From: CAYRFF01 sp964436125
GTDB taxonomy: Bacteria; Bacteroidota; Bacteroidia; Chitinophagales; Saprospiraceae
DNA: 64,000 bases
Reading direction: 5' to 3'
Assembly (NCBI GenBank): GCA_964436125.1
Contig: CAYTBT010000016.1
Location: 1-64,000 of the forward strand
Within the stretch, counting starts at the first letter, position 1. Each line of letters starts with the position of its first letter. This document shows, one piece after another, positions 8,168-17,495 of the stretch. The position numbers were made by a program, and so were the translations under genes. The notes under the pieces were generated by a model that saw only the letters and a list, made by a program, of their open reading frames with translations, searched no databases and was not told the DNA's origin.

Positions 8168-9697
8168 TTATTCTTTCTTCATAGCAATCCTGAACTTATC
8201 CATAGCTTTCTTCTTTTTCTCGATATAGTTCCATACCCATACCACAAGGACAATTGAACCGGCGAGAAAAACTAGTGGATAGACGATATTATCCTGTTTC
8301 AACAGATAGGCAAACACTAGCAACAAGCCCGAAAATAAATGCGCGATTGCCGTATGCGCATTTCCCGATATCAGATCAACAGAAGTCTTGTCGTAATTAT
8401 TCTGCGTATATCTGATGGCCTGAATAGCAAATGGCAGAGACAGAAATGCAAAGTAAAGCGTGTACGGTGCATATCCCAGCAAGGGCAATGCTGCAATAAT
8501 ACCATAAGCCAAGATAAAGAATGCAATAAGAACATTCTTTGCCTTAAATTTACCCAATCTCACCACAAGTGTATTCTTCCCTGTCTTGGCATCCGATTTA
8601 GCATCTTGAAATTGATTAATTAACAAGACATTTGTGATAAGCATTGCAACCGGCAAGGACAGGAGAAACACTTCCAATGTAAAAAAGCCTGTCTGCACAT
8701 AAAAAGCTCCCATCGTCATCAAAACCCCAAATGTAGTGGCAATTAAAAATTCAGCAATTCCCGTCTGCGTATTTATAAATGAAAATTTCCCTTGTTCACT
8801 CGTATAATACACACCAGCAAGCAAGCCATATAAAATAAGTGGTATCAATCCCCAGCCGCTCTGAAAGGTCAGATAAATTCCGATAATTGCAGCAATAGAA
8901 CTCAATAAAATACCGAAAAAGCCCATTTCACCACGCGATATCAAGCCTAGCTGAATCATCCTCGATCCACCGGTAAAAGGCCTTATACCTTCTACATTAT
9001 CATTATCTCGATCCGCATCCTTCCAGTCATTAATCATATTGGTGCCGGCTTGAATCATAAGCCCGCCGAGCAAGGTAAGAATAAATAAGCCCCACTGAAA
9101 AGTACCCGTTGTCCCGAATGCCACTGCTGCTCCCAGTAATAATGGAATCAGTGACGCAGTCAATGACAATGGTCTCAATGCTTCTTTCCATGCACGCGCT
9201 GAGGCCTTCAAGTCATCCCATACACTCACAGACTCCCTGTTTTCAGGAAATTCAAATATCGTAGGCGGTTCACCTTGAAGGATTTCCGGTACATAACGAT
9301 ATTTCACCGTAAACGGCTTCACCTTGATAAACTCAAGGCGATCCGTAGCCCCTATTTTATGAAACTTCTCAACAATCGGCGATCGATCAACCAAGAGCTC
9401 AATCGCATGCTCTCGACCTTCCTTGCTCTTAATAACCTCTGCCCTGCCGATGACCTCACATTCCTCCATTTCCATAAACTTATCTCCCTGATGAATCAAC
9501 ATCGCAGTATGTGGGATATTGCTCCACTGGATAATCTTCGGATCCCCTTTCATACTCGTCAGATAAATATTAAAATCTTCATCCGCCGCAAAGTGCATCA
9601 TCCTTAAACGCGGCGTACCCATATTGGAAGTTCCTACTGCCGTAACCTCAGCTCTGGATAAATATTCCAGCACTTCCTTTTTTGATCTTTTTGCCAT
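8168..9697 (-). CDS. Flavin split-barrel / UbiA prenyltransferase fusion
   Basis: A 509-residue two-domain protein. Residues 1-140 resemble the pyridoxamine-phosphate-oxidase-like split barrel (VTAVGTSNMGTPRLRMMHFAADE, then LIHQGDKFMEMEECEVIGRAE). Residues 170-500 are a polytopic UbiA-family prenyltransferase with both Asp-rich motifs: N220...D224...D231 (NMINDWKDADRDNDN) and N361...D365...D369 (NQFQDAKSDAKTGK). The second domain is MenA-like and may prenylate a naphthoate or related quinone precursor in the membrane. Upstream reading frame extends to an ATG at 9727, but that codon lies in a TACATTTG promoter box, so ATG 9697 (MAKRSKKE) is the better start. The link of a flavin barrel to UbiA is unusual; whether the barrel binds FMN is not shown. 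Confidence 0.85.
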   Translation of the reverse strand: MAKRSKKEVLEYLSRAEVTAVGTSNMGTPRLRMMHFAADEDFNIYLTSMKGDPKIIQWSNIPHTAMLIHQGDKFMEMEECEVIGRAEVIKSKEGREHAIELLVDRSPIVEKFHKIGATDRLEFIKVKPFTVKYRYVPEILQGEPPTIFEFPENRESVSVWDDLKASARAWKEALRPLSLTASLIPLLLGAAVAFGTTGTFQWGLFILTLLGGLMIQAGTNMINDWKDADRDNDNVEGIRPFTGGSRMIQLGLISRGEMGFFGILLSSIAAIIGIYLTFQSGWGLIPLILYGLLAGVYYTSEQGKFSFINTQTGIAEFLIATTFGVLMTMGAFYVQTGFFTLEVFLLSLPVAMLITNVLLINQFQDAKSDAKTGKNTLVVRLGKFKAKNVLIAFFILAYGIIAALPLLGYAPYTLYFAFLSLPFAIQAIRYTQNNYDKTSVDLISGNAHTAIAHLFSGLLLVFAYLLKQDNIVYPLVFLAGSIVLVVWVWNYIEKKKKAMDKFRIAMKKE

Positions 9698-10125
9698 ATT
9701 AGCTTCTATTTTTATATTATGGCACAAATGTACATCGAATATTCAACTTTACCTATTTTACACCCCGCTTCTTACCTCATAATATTCCCTTTCTGCCTTT
9801 CGGCAAATGCCTTTTCTCCACTCAACATCTTCAAGACTGATGAAATGAGGAATTTTAATATAAATTCAATAAAATTCAGCAAAACAAGAAAAATATTTTC
9901 CATAAAATAAAAAATAAAACAGATACCCAAGGTCTGATCACATCACATCGGGACTGAAAGCAACTTTTAAATTACGTCATCAAGTAATCCTCATATCCTA
10001 ATTTCACGCAGACAAAAAGGCTTATTTATAAACTTTCTAAATACAATTTACTTCCTTTTATTTGATGAATATTTTGACTAACATTGCATACAATAGCAAG
10101 TAACTATTAAATACTAGACAAGAAT
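9698..10125. other. Divergent intergenic region before the nuo operon
   Basis: About 430 bp, AT-rich, between the UbiA fusion and nuoA. It contains the reverse-strand promoter at 9725-9732 and one copy of the 14-mer GCCTTTCGGCAAAT (9795-9808). No TAnnTTTG box was found for nuoA, so its promoter is not identified. Confidence 0.4.
9725..9732 (-). promoter_or_regulatory. -7 box TACATTTG of the UbiA-fusion gene
   Basis: Perfect Bacteroidota TAnnTTTG box on the reverse strand, 28 bp before ATG 9697. It overlaps the alternative upstream ATG at 9727, excluding that codon as the start if this promoter is used. No convincing -33 TTG at the ideal distance was seen. Confidence 0.45.
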
Positions 10126-10542
10126 ATGGATTTTTCCTACCCGACATTGTGGCCACTCTTGGTTTATGTAATTGCAGCCATAGCATTGCCGATAATAATG
10201 CTACTCTTATCACATTACCTGGGAGAGCGGCATCTCGAAGCGCAGACTCAAGAAGTATTTGAGAGTGGGATAGAAGTGACGGGCTCGGCTCGGATCAAGT
10301 TTCCCATTCATTTCTACTCAATTGCGATGTTTTTTGTTGTCTTTGATTTAGAGACAATATTTATCCTCGCATGGGCTGTTTCTGTTGAGGAAGTAGGCTG
10401 GACCGGTTATATCGTAGTACTGACATTTATCATTGATTTACTCGCAGTACTCGTATATTTATGGCGTATCGGGGCATTGGAATTCGGGCCCAATGGGAAG
10501 AAGCTCATTAAAGCATATCATCAAAGAAAGAAAAATATATAA
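10126..10542 (+). CDS. nuoA: NADH-quinone oxidoreductase subunit A
   Basis: Three-span membrane subunit of complex I, 138 residues. The conserved loop EVFESGIEVTGSARIKFPIHFY contains the expected FESG and the Glu/Asp of the quinone-side channel, followed by MFFVVFDLETIF and VYLWRIGALEFGPNGKK. Membrane segments lie at about 10-30, 65-85 and 95-115. It opens a tightly packed operon (gap of 2 bp to nuoB). It resembles the E. coli NuoA in motif order, including the RIGALE element. Confidence 0.95.
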   Translation: MDFSYPTLWPLLVYVIAAIALPIIMLLLSHYLGERHLEAQTQEVFESGIEVTGSARIKFPIHFYSIAMFFVVFDLETIFILAWAVSVEEVGWTGYIVVLTFIIDLLAVLVYLWRIGALEFGPNGKKLIKAYHQRKKNI

Positions 10543-10544
10543 CT

Positions 10545-11195
10545 ATGAAATGGTGGACTACTGATGTCAATAACCCGGAAGCAGCGCTAGAAGGGAACAG
10601 TTCCTTTGAAGAGACGGTGAAAAAATCCATTGTACTTACACGTATGGAGGATCTCATCGCATGGGGAAGAAAAAACTCAGTATGGCCCTTTAACTTTGGC
10701 CTATCTTGCTGTTATGTTGAGATGGCAACCAGTATCACGAGTAAATATGATATCTCGCGATTCGGTGCTGAAGTTATCCGTGGCACACCACGTGAGGCCG
10801 ACATGATGATTATTGCCGGAACCGTATTTATTAAAATGGCTCCGGTGATTAAACGCCTATATGAACAGATGATGGCTCCGCGGTGGGTCATCTCAATGGG
10901 TTCCTGTGCCAATTCCGGCGGGATGTACGATATTTATAGTGTCGTGCAAGGAGTGGATAAATTCATGCCCGTTGATGTCTATGTCCCGGGATGCCCTCCA
11001 CGGCCGGATGCTTTCCTTGAAGGACTAGTAAAACTTCAAGAGCATATAGGTAGTGAAAACCGACCCCTAAGTTGGGTAATCGGACCCGACGGAGTTCATA
11101 AGAAGAAAGAGACAGAAGAAAAAATATCTAACAAAGCACTGAAAAGAGAAGAGCGGATGAAAATGACGGAAATACGTCCACCGGATACCGTATAA
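10545..11195 (+). CDS. nuoB: NADH-quinone oxidoreductase subunit B
   Basis: Peripheral-arm subunit carrying cluster N2, the electron donor to quinone. The four cysteine ligands are C55, C56 (LSCCYVEM), C121 (MGSCANSGG) and C150 (VPGCPPRPDA). At 216 residues it has a long C-terminal tail ending IRPPDTV, which matches the style of the E. coli subunit and its RTPDEI end. It is translated right after nuoA. Confidence 0.97.
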   Translation: MKWWTTDVNNPEAALEGNSSFEETVKKSIVLTRMEDLIAWGRKNSVWPFNFGLSCCYVEMATSITSKYDISRFGAEVIRGTPREADMMIIAGTVFIKMAPVIKRLYEQMMAPRWVISMGSCANSGGMYDIYSVVQGVDKFMPVDVYVPGCPPRPDAFLEGLVKLQEHIGSENRPLSWVIGPDGVHKKKETEEKISNKALKREERMKMTEIRPPDTV

Positions 11196-11238
11196 GCCCC
11201 ATTTTTTCATTCTTCAGAAAGATAAAAGATACCCAAGT

Positions 11239-12987
11239 ATGGCAGAGAAAAGCGATGTCATTGCACATATAAAGCAGGAGTTCAAGGACGATATACTTAC
11301 TGTCCAAGAAACCCGAGACAATATCCCTACTCTGTGGTTCTCCACAGGGAAGATTGTCCAAGTGATGGATTTTCTGAAAAACAAGATAGAGAATCCATAT
11401 AAAATGCTCTATGACTTAACTGCAATTGATGAACAAGCAAGACAGAACCGGCAAGGACAACCCGACAGCTACTTTACTATCGTTTATACCCTACTTTCTT
11501 ATGGACGAAATAGCTATATCCGCATAAAAATTCCTACAGCATCAGCTCAACCTACAGTACCGAGCATTACCTCCATCTTCCGCTCAGCCAATTGGTATGA
11601 AAGAGAAGTCTATGATATGTTCGGCGTGAAATTTGACGGCCACCCCAATCTCCGGAGAATTCTCATGCCCCTCTACTGGGAAGGACATCCATTACAGAAG
11701 CAACACCCGGCGAGAGCAACGGAAATGGGGCGTTTTCAACTTCCCCCTGAAAATCAGAAAAAATATCAGGATCTCCTGCAATTTAAACCGGAGGAATGGG
11801 GACTTGATCAAGTAAAAACCGAGGGAGATATTATGTATCTTAACCTCGGACCACAACACCCCGGAACGCACGGCGTATTGAGATTTGTCCTTCAGATGGA
11901 TGGAGAGAACCTCGTAAATGTCGTACCGGAAATCGGCTTTCACCACAGAGGGGCAGAAAAAATGGGTGAACGGCAATCATGGCACACCTATATTCCGTAC
12001 ACCGATCGCGTAGAATATCTCGGAGGGGTAATGAATAATTTCCCTTATGTCATGGCAGTTGAAAAATTAGCCGGTATAGAAGTCCCTGAAAGAGCCAATT
12101 ATATCCGGATAATGACGAGTGAACTTTTCAGAATCTCGAGTCACCTGGTATGGTACGGTACATTTGCACAGGACCTCGGGATGATGACACCGGTTTTCCT
12201 GATGTTCAACGACAGGGAAAAACTCTTCAAGATTATTGAAGCAATCTGCGGAGATAGAATGCACCCCAATTGGTTCAGAATAGGTGGTACGGCGCAGGAT
12301 TTGCCGGAAGGCTGGGAAAACCTGATCAGAGAATTCCTCGATTATATGCCTAAGCAGCTAAAAATATACGAGAAGCTCGTCATGAAGAATGCAATCTTCA
12401 GAGCGCGGACAGAAGGAATCGGAATATATACCACGGAAGAAGCGATAGAATGGGGTATCACAGGTCCCGGACTGCGGGCGACGGGATTTGAATGGGACTT
12501 CAGGAAAAAACAGCCCTATGCAGGATTTGAGAACTTCGACTTTGATGTTCCGACCGGAGAAAATGGCGATTGCTACGACAGAGCCAAGGTCCGTGTAGCA
12601 GAAATCACACAGAGCTTGAGGATTATCGAGCAATGCTTGAACAATATGCCCGATGGACATTACAAGTCCGATCATCCGCTGACCACGCCACCGCGGAAGA
12701 AACGCACCATGAAAGATATAGAAACATTAATTAATCATTTCCTCGGTGTAACCTGGGGGCCGGTGATACCTCAAGGGGAAGCGCTGGTCGCAGTAGAAGC
12801 TACCAAGGGGAATAACGGCTATTACCTCGTAAGTGATGGAAGTACGGTTTCTTATAGGACCCGTATAAGGACTCCATCCTTCCCCGCTATTCAGATGGTA
12901 CCATATATAAGTCAAGGCTATACCATAGCAGATTTACTGGTTATTCTGGGAAGTGTAGATTATGTATTGTCAGACGTTGACAGATAA
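11239..12987 (+). CDS. nuoCD: NADH-quinone oxidoreductase subunits C and D, fused
   Basis: A single 582-residue reading frame covers both NuoC (about 1-175; ANWYEREVYDMFGVKFDGHPNLRRI) and NuoD (about 195-582; LNLGPQHPGTHG...). The quinone-site residues are present: His in GPQHPGTHG and Tyr in YIPYTDRVEYLGG. The fusion is typical for the E. coli-type complex and not for most complex I operons, where nuoC and nuoD are separate. No frameshift or internal stop is seen, so the fusion is genuine in this sequence. Confidence 0.96.
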   Translation: MAEKSDVIAHIKQEFKDDILTVQETRDNIPTLWFSTGKIVQVMDFLKNKIENPYKMLYDLTAIDEQARQNRQGQPDSYFTIVYTLLSYGRNSYIRIKIPTASAQPTVPSITSIFRSANWYEREVYDMFGVKFDGHPNLRRILMPLYWEGHPLQKQHPARATEMGRFQLPPENQKKYQDLLQFKPEEWGLDQVKTEGDIMYLNLGPQHPGTHGVLRFVLQMDGENLVNVVPEIGFHHRGAEKMGERQSWHTYIPYTDRVEYLGGVMNNFPYVMAVEKLAGIEVPERANYIRIMTSELFRISSHLVWYGTFAQDLGMMTPVFLMFNDREKLFKIIEAICGDRMHPNWFRIGGTAQDLPEGWENLIREFLDYMPKQLKIYEKLVMKNAIFRARTEGIGIYTTEEAIEWGITGPGLRATGFEWDFRKKQPYAGFENFDFDVPTGENGDCYDRAKVRVAEITQSLRIIEQCLNNMPDGHYKSDHPLTTPPRKKRTMKDIETLINHFLGVTWGPVIPQGEALVAVEATKGNNGYYLVSDGSTVSYRTRIRTPSFPAIQMVPYISQGYTIADLLVILGSVDYVLSDVDR

Positions 12988-13001
12988 AAATTGTGTAAAA
13001 A

Positions 13002-13484
13002 ATGAGCGATAAGAAGCAAGTTATATCAGAAGAAGCGAGAAAAGAGATCGAGGACCTCTTTGAACATGTCCCGCAGAAGCGGGTGGCTTGCATCGATGCA
13101 TTAAAAGTTGTCCAGAAGCATCACCGATACGTATCGGATGAAGCATTAAAGGAACTTGCTCCGATGCTTGAGATGGGCGCTGAAGAAATCGATGGCGTCG
13201 CTTCTTTTTACAACATTATTTTCAGAAAACCCGTGGGAAAGCACGTGATCTTTGTCTGTAATAGTGTGAGTTGCTGGATTATGGGCTATGAGAAAATAAT
13301 TGAAGCCCTCGAGGAAAAACTCGATGTAAAACTAGGTGGAACTACAGCAGATGACCGTTTTACGCTACTCCCTATTGTCTGCCTCGGAGCCTGTGATAGC
13401 GCTCCGACAATTAAGGTCGATAATGACTTGCACAGAGATGTTACTGTAGAGCAGCTCGATGAAATATTGGATAGATATAATTAA
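13002..13484 (+). CDS. nuoE: NADH-quinone oxidoreductase subunit E
   Basis: Thioredoxin-like subunit with the [2Fe-2S] cluster N1a, 160 residues. Ligands C86 and C91 lie in FVCNSVSCWIMG, and C127 and C131 in VCLGACDSAP. It is the electron-input module partner of NuoF and NuoG. The gene lies 14 bp after nuoCD. Confidence 0.96.
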   Translation: MSDKKQVISEEARKEIEDLFEHVPQKRVACIDALKVVQKHHRYVSDEALKELAPMLEMGAEEIDGVASFYNIIFRKPVGKHVIFVCNSVSCWIMGYEKIIEALEEKLDVKLGGTTADDRFTLLPIVCLGACDSAPTIKVDNDLHRDVTVEQLDEILDRYN

Positions 13485-13489
13485 GAATA

Positions 13490-14761
13490 ATGGAAAGACC
13501 ATTAACAGAACATATAAAAAAGGATGGCTCCTGGCTCACCTTAAAAGAATATGAGAAGGTAGGCGGCTATCAAGGTTTAAGACGAGCTTTAAAAATGACA
13601 CCAGAAGAGGTACTCGAGGAATTGAAAGCCTCGCAACTTCGTGGTAGAGGTGGGGCAGGTTTCCCTACCGGGCTAAAATGGAGCTTCGTCCCGATGGGCG
13701 ATAATGCACCCCGGGAAAAATATATCGTGTGTAATGGCGACGAGATGGAACCCGGTACATTTAAGGATCGCCTCCTCGTTGAGGGGAATCCCCATCAGCT
13801 TATCGAAGGGATGATTATAGGTGCTTATACAATCCAAGCTCAAGAAGCAATTGTTTTCTTGCGATGGGCTTATCATAAAGCAGCTGATATCGTTGAAAAG
13901 GCAATCCAGGAAGCTTACGACGCCGGATATCTCGGGAAAAATATCCTCGGACACGATTTTGACCTTAAATTCCACCTGCACACCAGTGTGGGGAGATATA
14001 TATGCGGTGAGGAAACAGCTCTCCTCAATGCACTCGAAGGAAAGCGCGCCAATCCTCGCAGCAAGCCTCCTTTTCCTCAAGTAAGTGGCCTCTACGGTAA
14101 ACCCACCGTGGTCAACAACCTGGAAACCTTCTCCAATATCCCGCACATCCTACACAAGGGAGCCGATTGGTATTTCAACCTCAGCAATTCCGAGAAAGGT
14201 GGCGGAACCAAGCTATACGGAGCGAGCGGTAGAGTGAAAAACCCCGATATATGGGAACTTCCACTCGGCGTTACCCTTGGAGAAATTCTTGAGGAACATG
14301 CAGGTGGCATGAAGGAAGGATATGAATTTAAAGGCGCTCTTCCGGGTGGAGCATCGACTGATTTTCTCGTGAAAGAACACTTTGATGTAAAAATGGACTA
14401 TGAAGGAGTGATGGAAGCCGGTAGTCGACTCGGTACGGGAACAATAATCGTCCTAGACGATAAAACTTGCCCGGTCGGAATGGTACTGAATCTAGAGAAA
14501 TTCTTTGCTCAGGAATCTTGTGGATGGTGTACGCCATGTAGAGAAGGCTTACCATGGACCGCCAAGATACTCAATGCTATAGAAGATGGACGCGGTATAG
14601 AAAAACACCTCGATATCCTTGCATTTGAGACCGATTATATGGCTCCGGGAAATACTTTCTGTGCACTAGCACCAGGTGCCATGGAACCATTACAGAGTGC
14701 TTTAAAATATTTTAGGGATGACTTTGAGCATCATATTCACCATCGTGAATGCCCTTATTAA
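13490..14761 (+). CDS. nuoF: NADH-quinone oxidoreductase subunit F
   Basis: NADH- and FMN-binding subunit with cluster N3, 423 residues. The glycine-rich FMN/NADH motif is at residues 51-64 (RGRGGAGFPTGLKW). The CNGDEMEPGTFKDR segment follows at 81-94. The [4Fe-4S] ligands are C344, C347 and C350 in SCGWCTPCREG and C391 in FCALAPGA. The ESCGWCTPCREGLPW and EPLQSALKYFRDDFE segments closely resemble E. coli NuoF. It starts 5 bp after nuoE. Confidence 0.97.
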   Translation: MERPLTEHIKKDGSWLTLKEYEKVGGYQGLRRALKMTPEEVLEELKASQLRGRGGAGFPTGLKWSFVPMGDNAPREKYIVCNGDEMEPGTFKDRLLVEGNPHQLIEGMIIGAYTIQAQEAIVFLRWAYHKAADIVEKAIQEAYDAGYLGKNILGHDFDLKFHLHTSVGRYICGEETALLNALEGKRANPRSKPPFPQVSGLYGKPTVVNNLETFSNIPHILHKGADWYFNLSNSEKGGGTKLYGASGRVKNPDIWELPLGVTLGEILEEHAGGMKEGYEFKGALPGGASTDFLVKEHFDVKMDYEGVMEAGSRLGTGTIIVLDDKTCPVGMVLNLEKFFAQESCGWCTPCREGLPWTAKILNAIEDGRGIEKHLDILAFETDYMAPGNTFCALAPGAMEPLQSALKYFRDDFEHHIHHRECPY

Positions 14762-14785
14762 TATCAGGATTATAAATAAAGTCTT

Positions 14786-17476
14786 ATGGCTACAGTATAT
14801 ATAGATGACAAAGAATATGAAGTAGAAGAAGGGAAAAACCTCCTTGAAACCTGCCTATCTCTAGGCTTGAATCTCCCCTATTTCTGCTGGCATCCGGCAA
14901 TGGACTCTGTCGGGGCTTGCCGTCAATGTGCTGTCATCAATTATCGTGATGAAGAAGATACAAGAGGTAAATTAATCATGGCTTGTATGACACGTGTTTC
15001 AGATGGTATGCGCGTATCACTCGAGACCAAAAGAGCTCGACAATTCCGGGCTGCCAATATCGAAGCACTGATGATTAATCACCCTCACGACTGCCCGGTC
15101 TGTGATGAAGGTGGGGAATGTCATTTACAAGATATGACCGTCATGTCCGGACATAATTACCGGAGATATGAATTTAATAAAAGAACTCATGTCAACCAGG
15201 ACCTGGGACCTTTCCTTAATCACGAAATGAATCGCTGTATTCAGTGCTATCGTTGCGTGCGTTTCTATAACGATTACGCCGATGGAGATGATCTCAGTGT
15301 ATTCGGCGCTCACGATGATGTTTACTTCGGAAGGGTTGAAGACGGACCGCTTGAAAGTGAATTCAGTGGAAACCTCGTTGAAATATGTCCTACGGGAGTT
15401 TTCACCGATAAACCATTAAAAAAACACTATACAAGAAAATGGGATCTCAAGTCCGGACCATCAATATGTCATGGCTGCAGCCTGGGCTGCAATATCCTCG
15501 TAAGTGAGCGATATAAGAGCATCAGAAGAGTGCTCACTAGATATAACGGTGACATAAATGGCTATTTTATCTGTGACAGAGGAAGATTCGGATATGAATA
15601 TACCAATAGCGATGACCGCATCCTCTATCCAGTGAAGACAATCAACGGCGAGCAAGGCCATATCGACAAGACAACAGCGCTTGAAGAAGTGCGTAAACTC
15701 GCTACACCGCAAGGCAAAAAAGTTATAGGAATTGGCTCTCCACGAGCTTCCCTCGAGTCCAATTTTATGTTACAGAAACTCGTAGGAAAAGAGAATTTCT
15801 ATGCAGGTATTCCTAGTCATGAAGGAAAACTGGTGAAACAGATTATCGACATCCTCAACAAGGGAAAAGTAAGGACTCCTTCAATGGGCGAGGCTGAAAA
15901 ATACGACGCAGTGTTCATTCTCGGTGAAGATGTCACCAATACTGCTCCACGACTTGCCCTTACGCTCCGTCAGACAGCTAAGCATCGACCAAATAAAGCG
16001 GCAGAAGCTCTGCGCATCTCTGAGTGGGACAACTACAATATAAAACAAGTTGTACAGAATGATAAAGGCCCATTCTATGTTGCCACGACACATAAAACCA
16101 AGCTGAATGGTATCGCTACTGACCAGCTCTATGCCAGCCCGGATGAAATCGCGCGACTGGGATATGCCGTAGCTCATGAAATAAGTGATTCTTACCCAGC
16201 TGTAGAAGGATTGAGTAAAGAAACTCAAGAACTCGCCAAGCTTATTGCAACTGACCTGAAGAATTCAGAAAAACCACTGATCGTGTCAGGTTCCAGTTTA
16301 TTCAGTGAAGCAGTTATTCAAGCTTCCGCAAATGTCGCGCATGCCCTCAGAGAATCCAATGAAAACACAGGCATTATTTACACGGTCTCCGAGGCAAATT
16401 CCATGGGCTTGGGAATGATTTCTGAGAAATTCCTCGACGACGCCGTAGAAAAATTAAATAGTGAAAGAATCGATACTCTTCTCGTCCTTGAAAACGACCT
16501 TTATCGCAGAATGGACGCAGAGAAAGTTGAAAAACTCTTCGAGCAAGCAGGTCAATCCATAGTTCTGGATAGTCTCTTAAACGATACGACCAAGTTAGCT
16601 GATTACGCATTACCTGCAGGAACATTTGCTGAGAGTACTGGTACAATTGTAAATAACGAAGGTAGAGCACAACGTTTCTTCCAAGCCTATAAACCTGACA
16701 ATGACGTTCAGAGTAGCTGGGCTTGGCTCGCAGAGATCCTCGGAGAAGGTAGAGATTACCATTTTGATAAGGTTGTGGACGACCTTATCAAAGCCTATCC
16801 GGAACTAGCACTTGTAGAAGAAGTCGCGCCGGAAGCCGACTTCAGGAAAGGAACACAGAAAATCCCGAGATCTCCTCATCGTTATAGTGGAAGAGCTTCC
16901 AAAGAAGCAGATGTGGATGTAAGCGAGAAAAAACCACCTGAAGATCCTGATTCAGCAATGTCTTATACGATGGAAGGATTCCATGGAAGACAACCTGCGG
17001 CAATGACAGGTTTTTACTGGTCGCCGGGCTGGAACTCCGTACAATCTATTAATAAGTATCAGATTGAGGTGGGTGGTGAATTACACGATGGCAATCCAGG
17101 CAAACGCCTTCTCGAGCCATCCTCTGAAAGTACAATAGAAGAAACAACAGCCATCCCTAGCAACTTCGCTCCGAAAGCGGGTAAAAAACTAGCATTACCG
17201 ATTTATTATATCTATGGATCAGAAGAACTCAGTGCCAAGTCTCCGGCTATTCAAGAAAGAATCCCGGAAGCACAGTTTATCCTGAACCCGAAAGATGCTG
17301 CGCAAGAAGGTATTGCAGAAGGAGATACTCTACACCTAAGTGTAGATGGGAAGGACATAAACTTGCGCGTAAAATTTGACGAAAGTCTAGCCAATGGAAC
17401 TGTAGGTGTACCGATAGGCTTCAAGGAAACCGTAGGTATCGCATTTCCATTTTGGGCAGAACTAAAAAAAGTATAA
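14786..17476 (+). CDS. nuoG: NADH-quinone oxidoreductase subunit G
   Basis: Largest peripheral subunit, 896 residues. Ligands are visible for four clusters: N1b (C34, C45, C48, C67), N5 (H99, C103, C106, C112), N4 (C151, C154, C157, C201) and N7 (C228, C231, C235, C263). The N7 set is lost in many complexes I, but here it is intact and at the same residue numbers I recall for E. coli NuoG. The remaining part is a molybdopterin-oxidoreductase-like domain without evident cofactor. The gene contains one copy of the dispersed GCTTCCGCAAAT motif (16322-16333, encoding Ala-Ser-Ala-Asn). Confidence 0.96.
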   Translation: MATVYIDDKEYEVEEGKNLLETCLSLGLNLPYFCWHPAMDSVGACRQCAVINYRDEEDTRGKLIMACMTRVSDGMRVSLETKRARQFRAANIEALMINHPHDCPVCDEGGECHLQDMTVMSGHNYRRYEFNKRTHVNQDLGPFLNHEMNRCIQCYRCVRFYNDYADGDDLSVFGAHDDVYFGRVEDGPLESEFSGNLVEICPTGVFTDKPLKKHYTRKWDLKSGPSICHGCSLGCNILVSERYKSIRRVLTRYNGDINGYFICDRGRFGYEYTNSDDRILYPVKTINGEQGHIDKTTALEEVRKLATPQGKKVIGIGSPRASLESNFMLQKLVGKENFYAGIPSHEGKLVKQIIDILNKGKVRTPSMGEAEKYDAVFILGEDVTNTAPRLALTLRQTAKHRPNKAAEALRISEWDNYNIKQVVQNDKGPFYVATTHKTKLNGIATDQLYASPDEIARLGYAVAHEISDSYPAVEGLSKETQELAKLIATDLKNSEKPLIVSGSSLFSEAVIQASANVAHALRESNENTGIIYTVSEANSMGLGMISEKFLDDAVEKLNSERIDTLLVLENDLYRRMDAEKVEKLFEQAGQSIVLDSLLNDTTKLADYALPAGTFAESTGTIVNNEGRAQRFFQAYKPDNDVQSSWAWLAEILGEGRDYHFDKVVDDLIKAYPELALVEEVAPEADFRKGTQKIPRSPHRYSGRASKEADVDVSEKKPPEDPDSAMSYTMEGFHGRQPAAMTGFYWSPGWNSVQSINKYQIEVGGELHDGNPGKRLLEPSSESTIEETTAIPSNFAPKAGKKLALPIYYIYGSEELSAKSPAIQERIPEAQFILNPKDAAQEGIAEGDTLHLSVDGKDINLRVKFDESLANGTVGVPIGFKETVGIAFPFWAELKKV

Positions 17477-17495
17477 ATTGTAAAAAATATCAATC

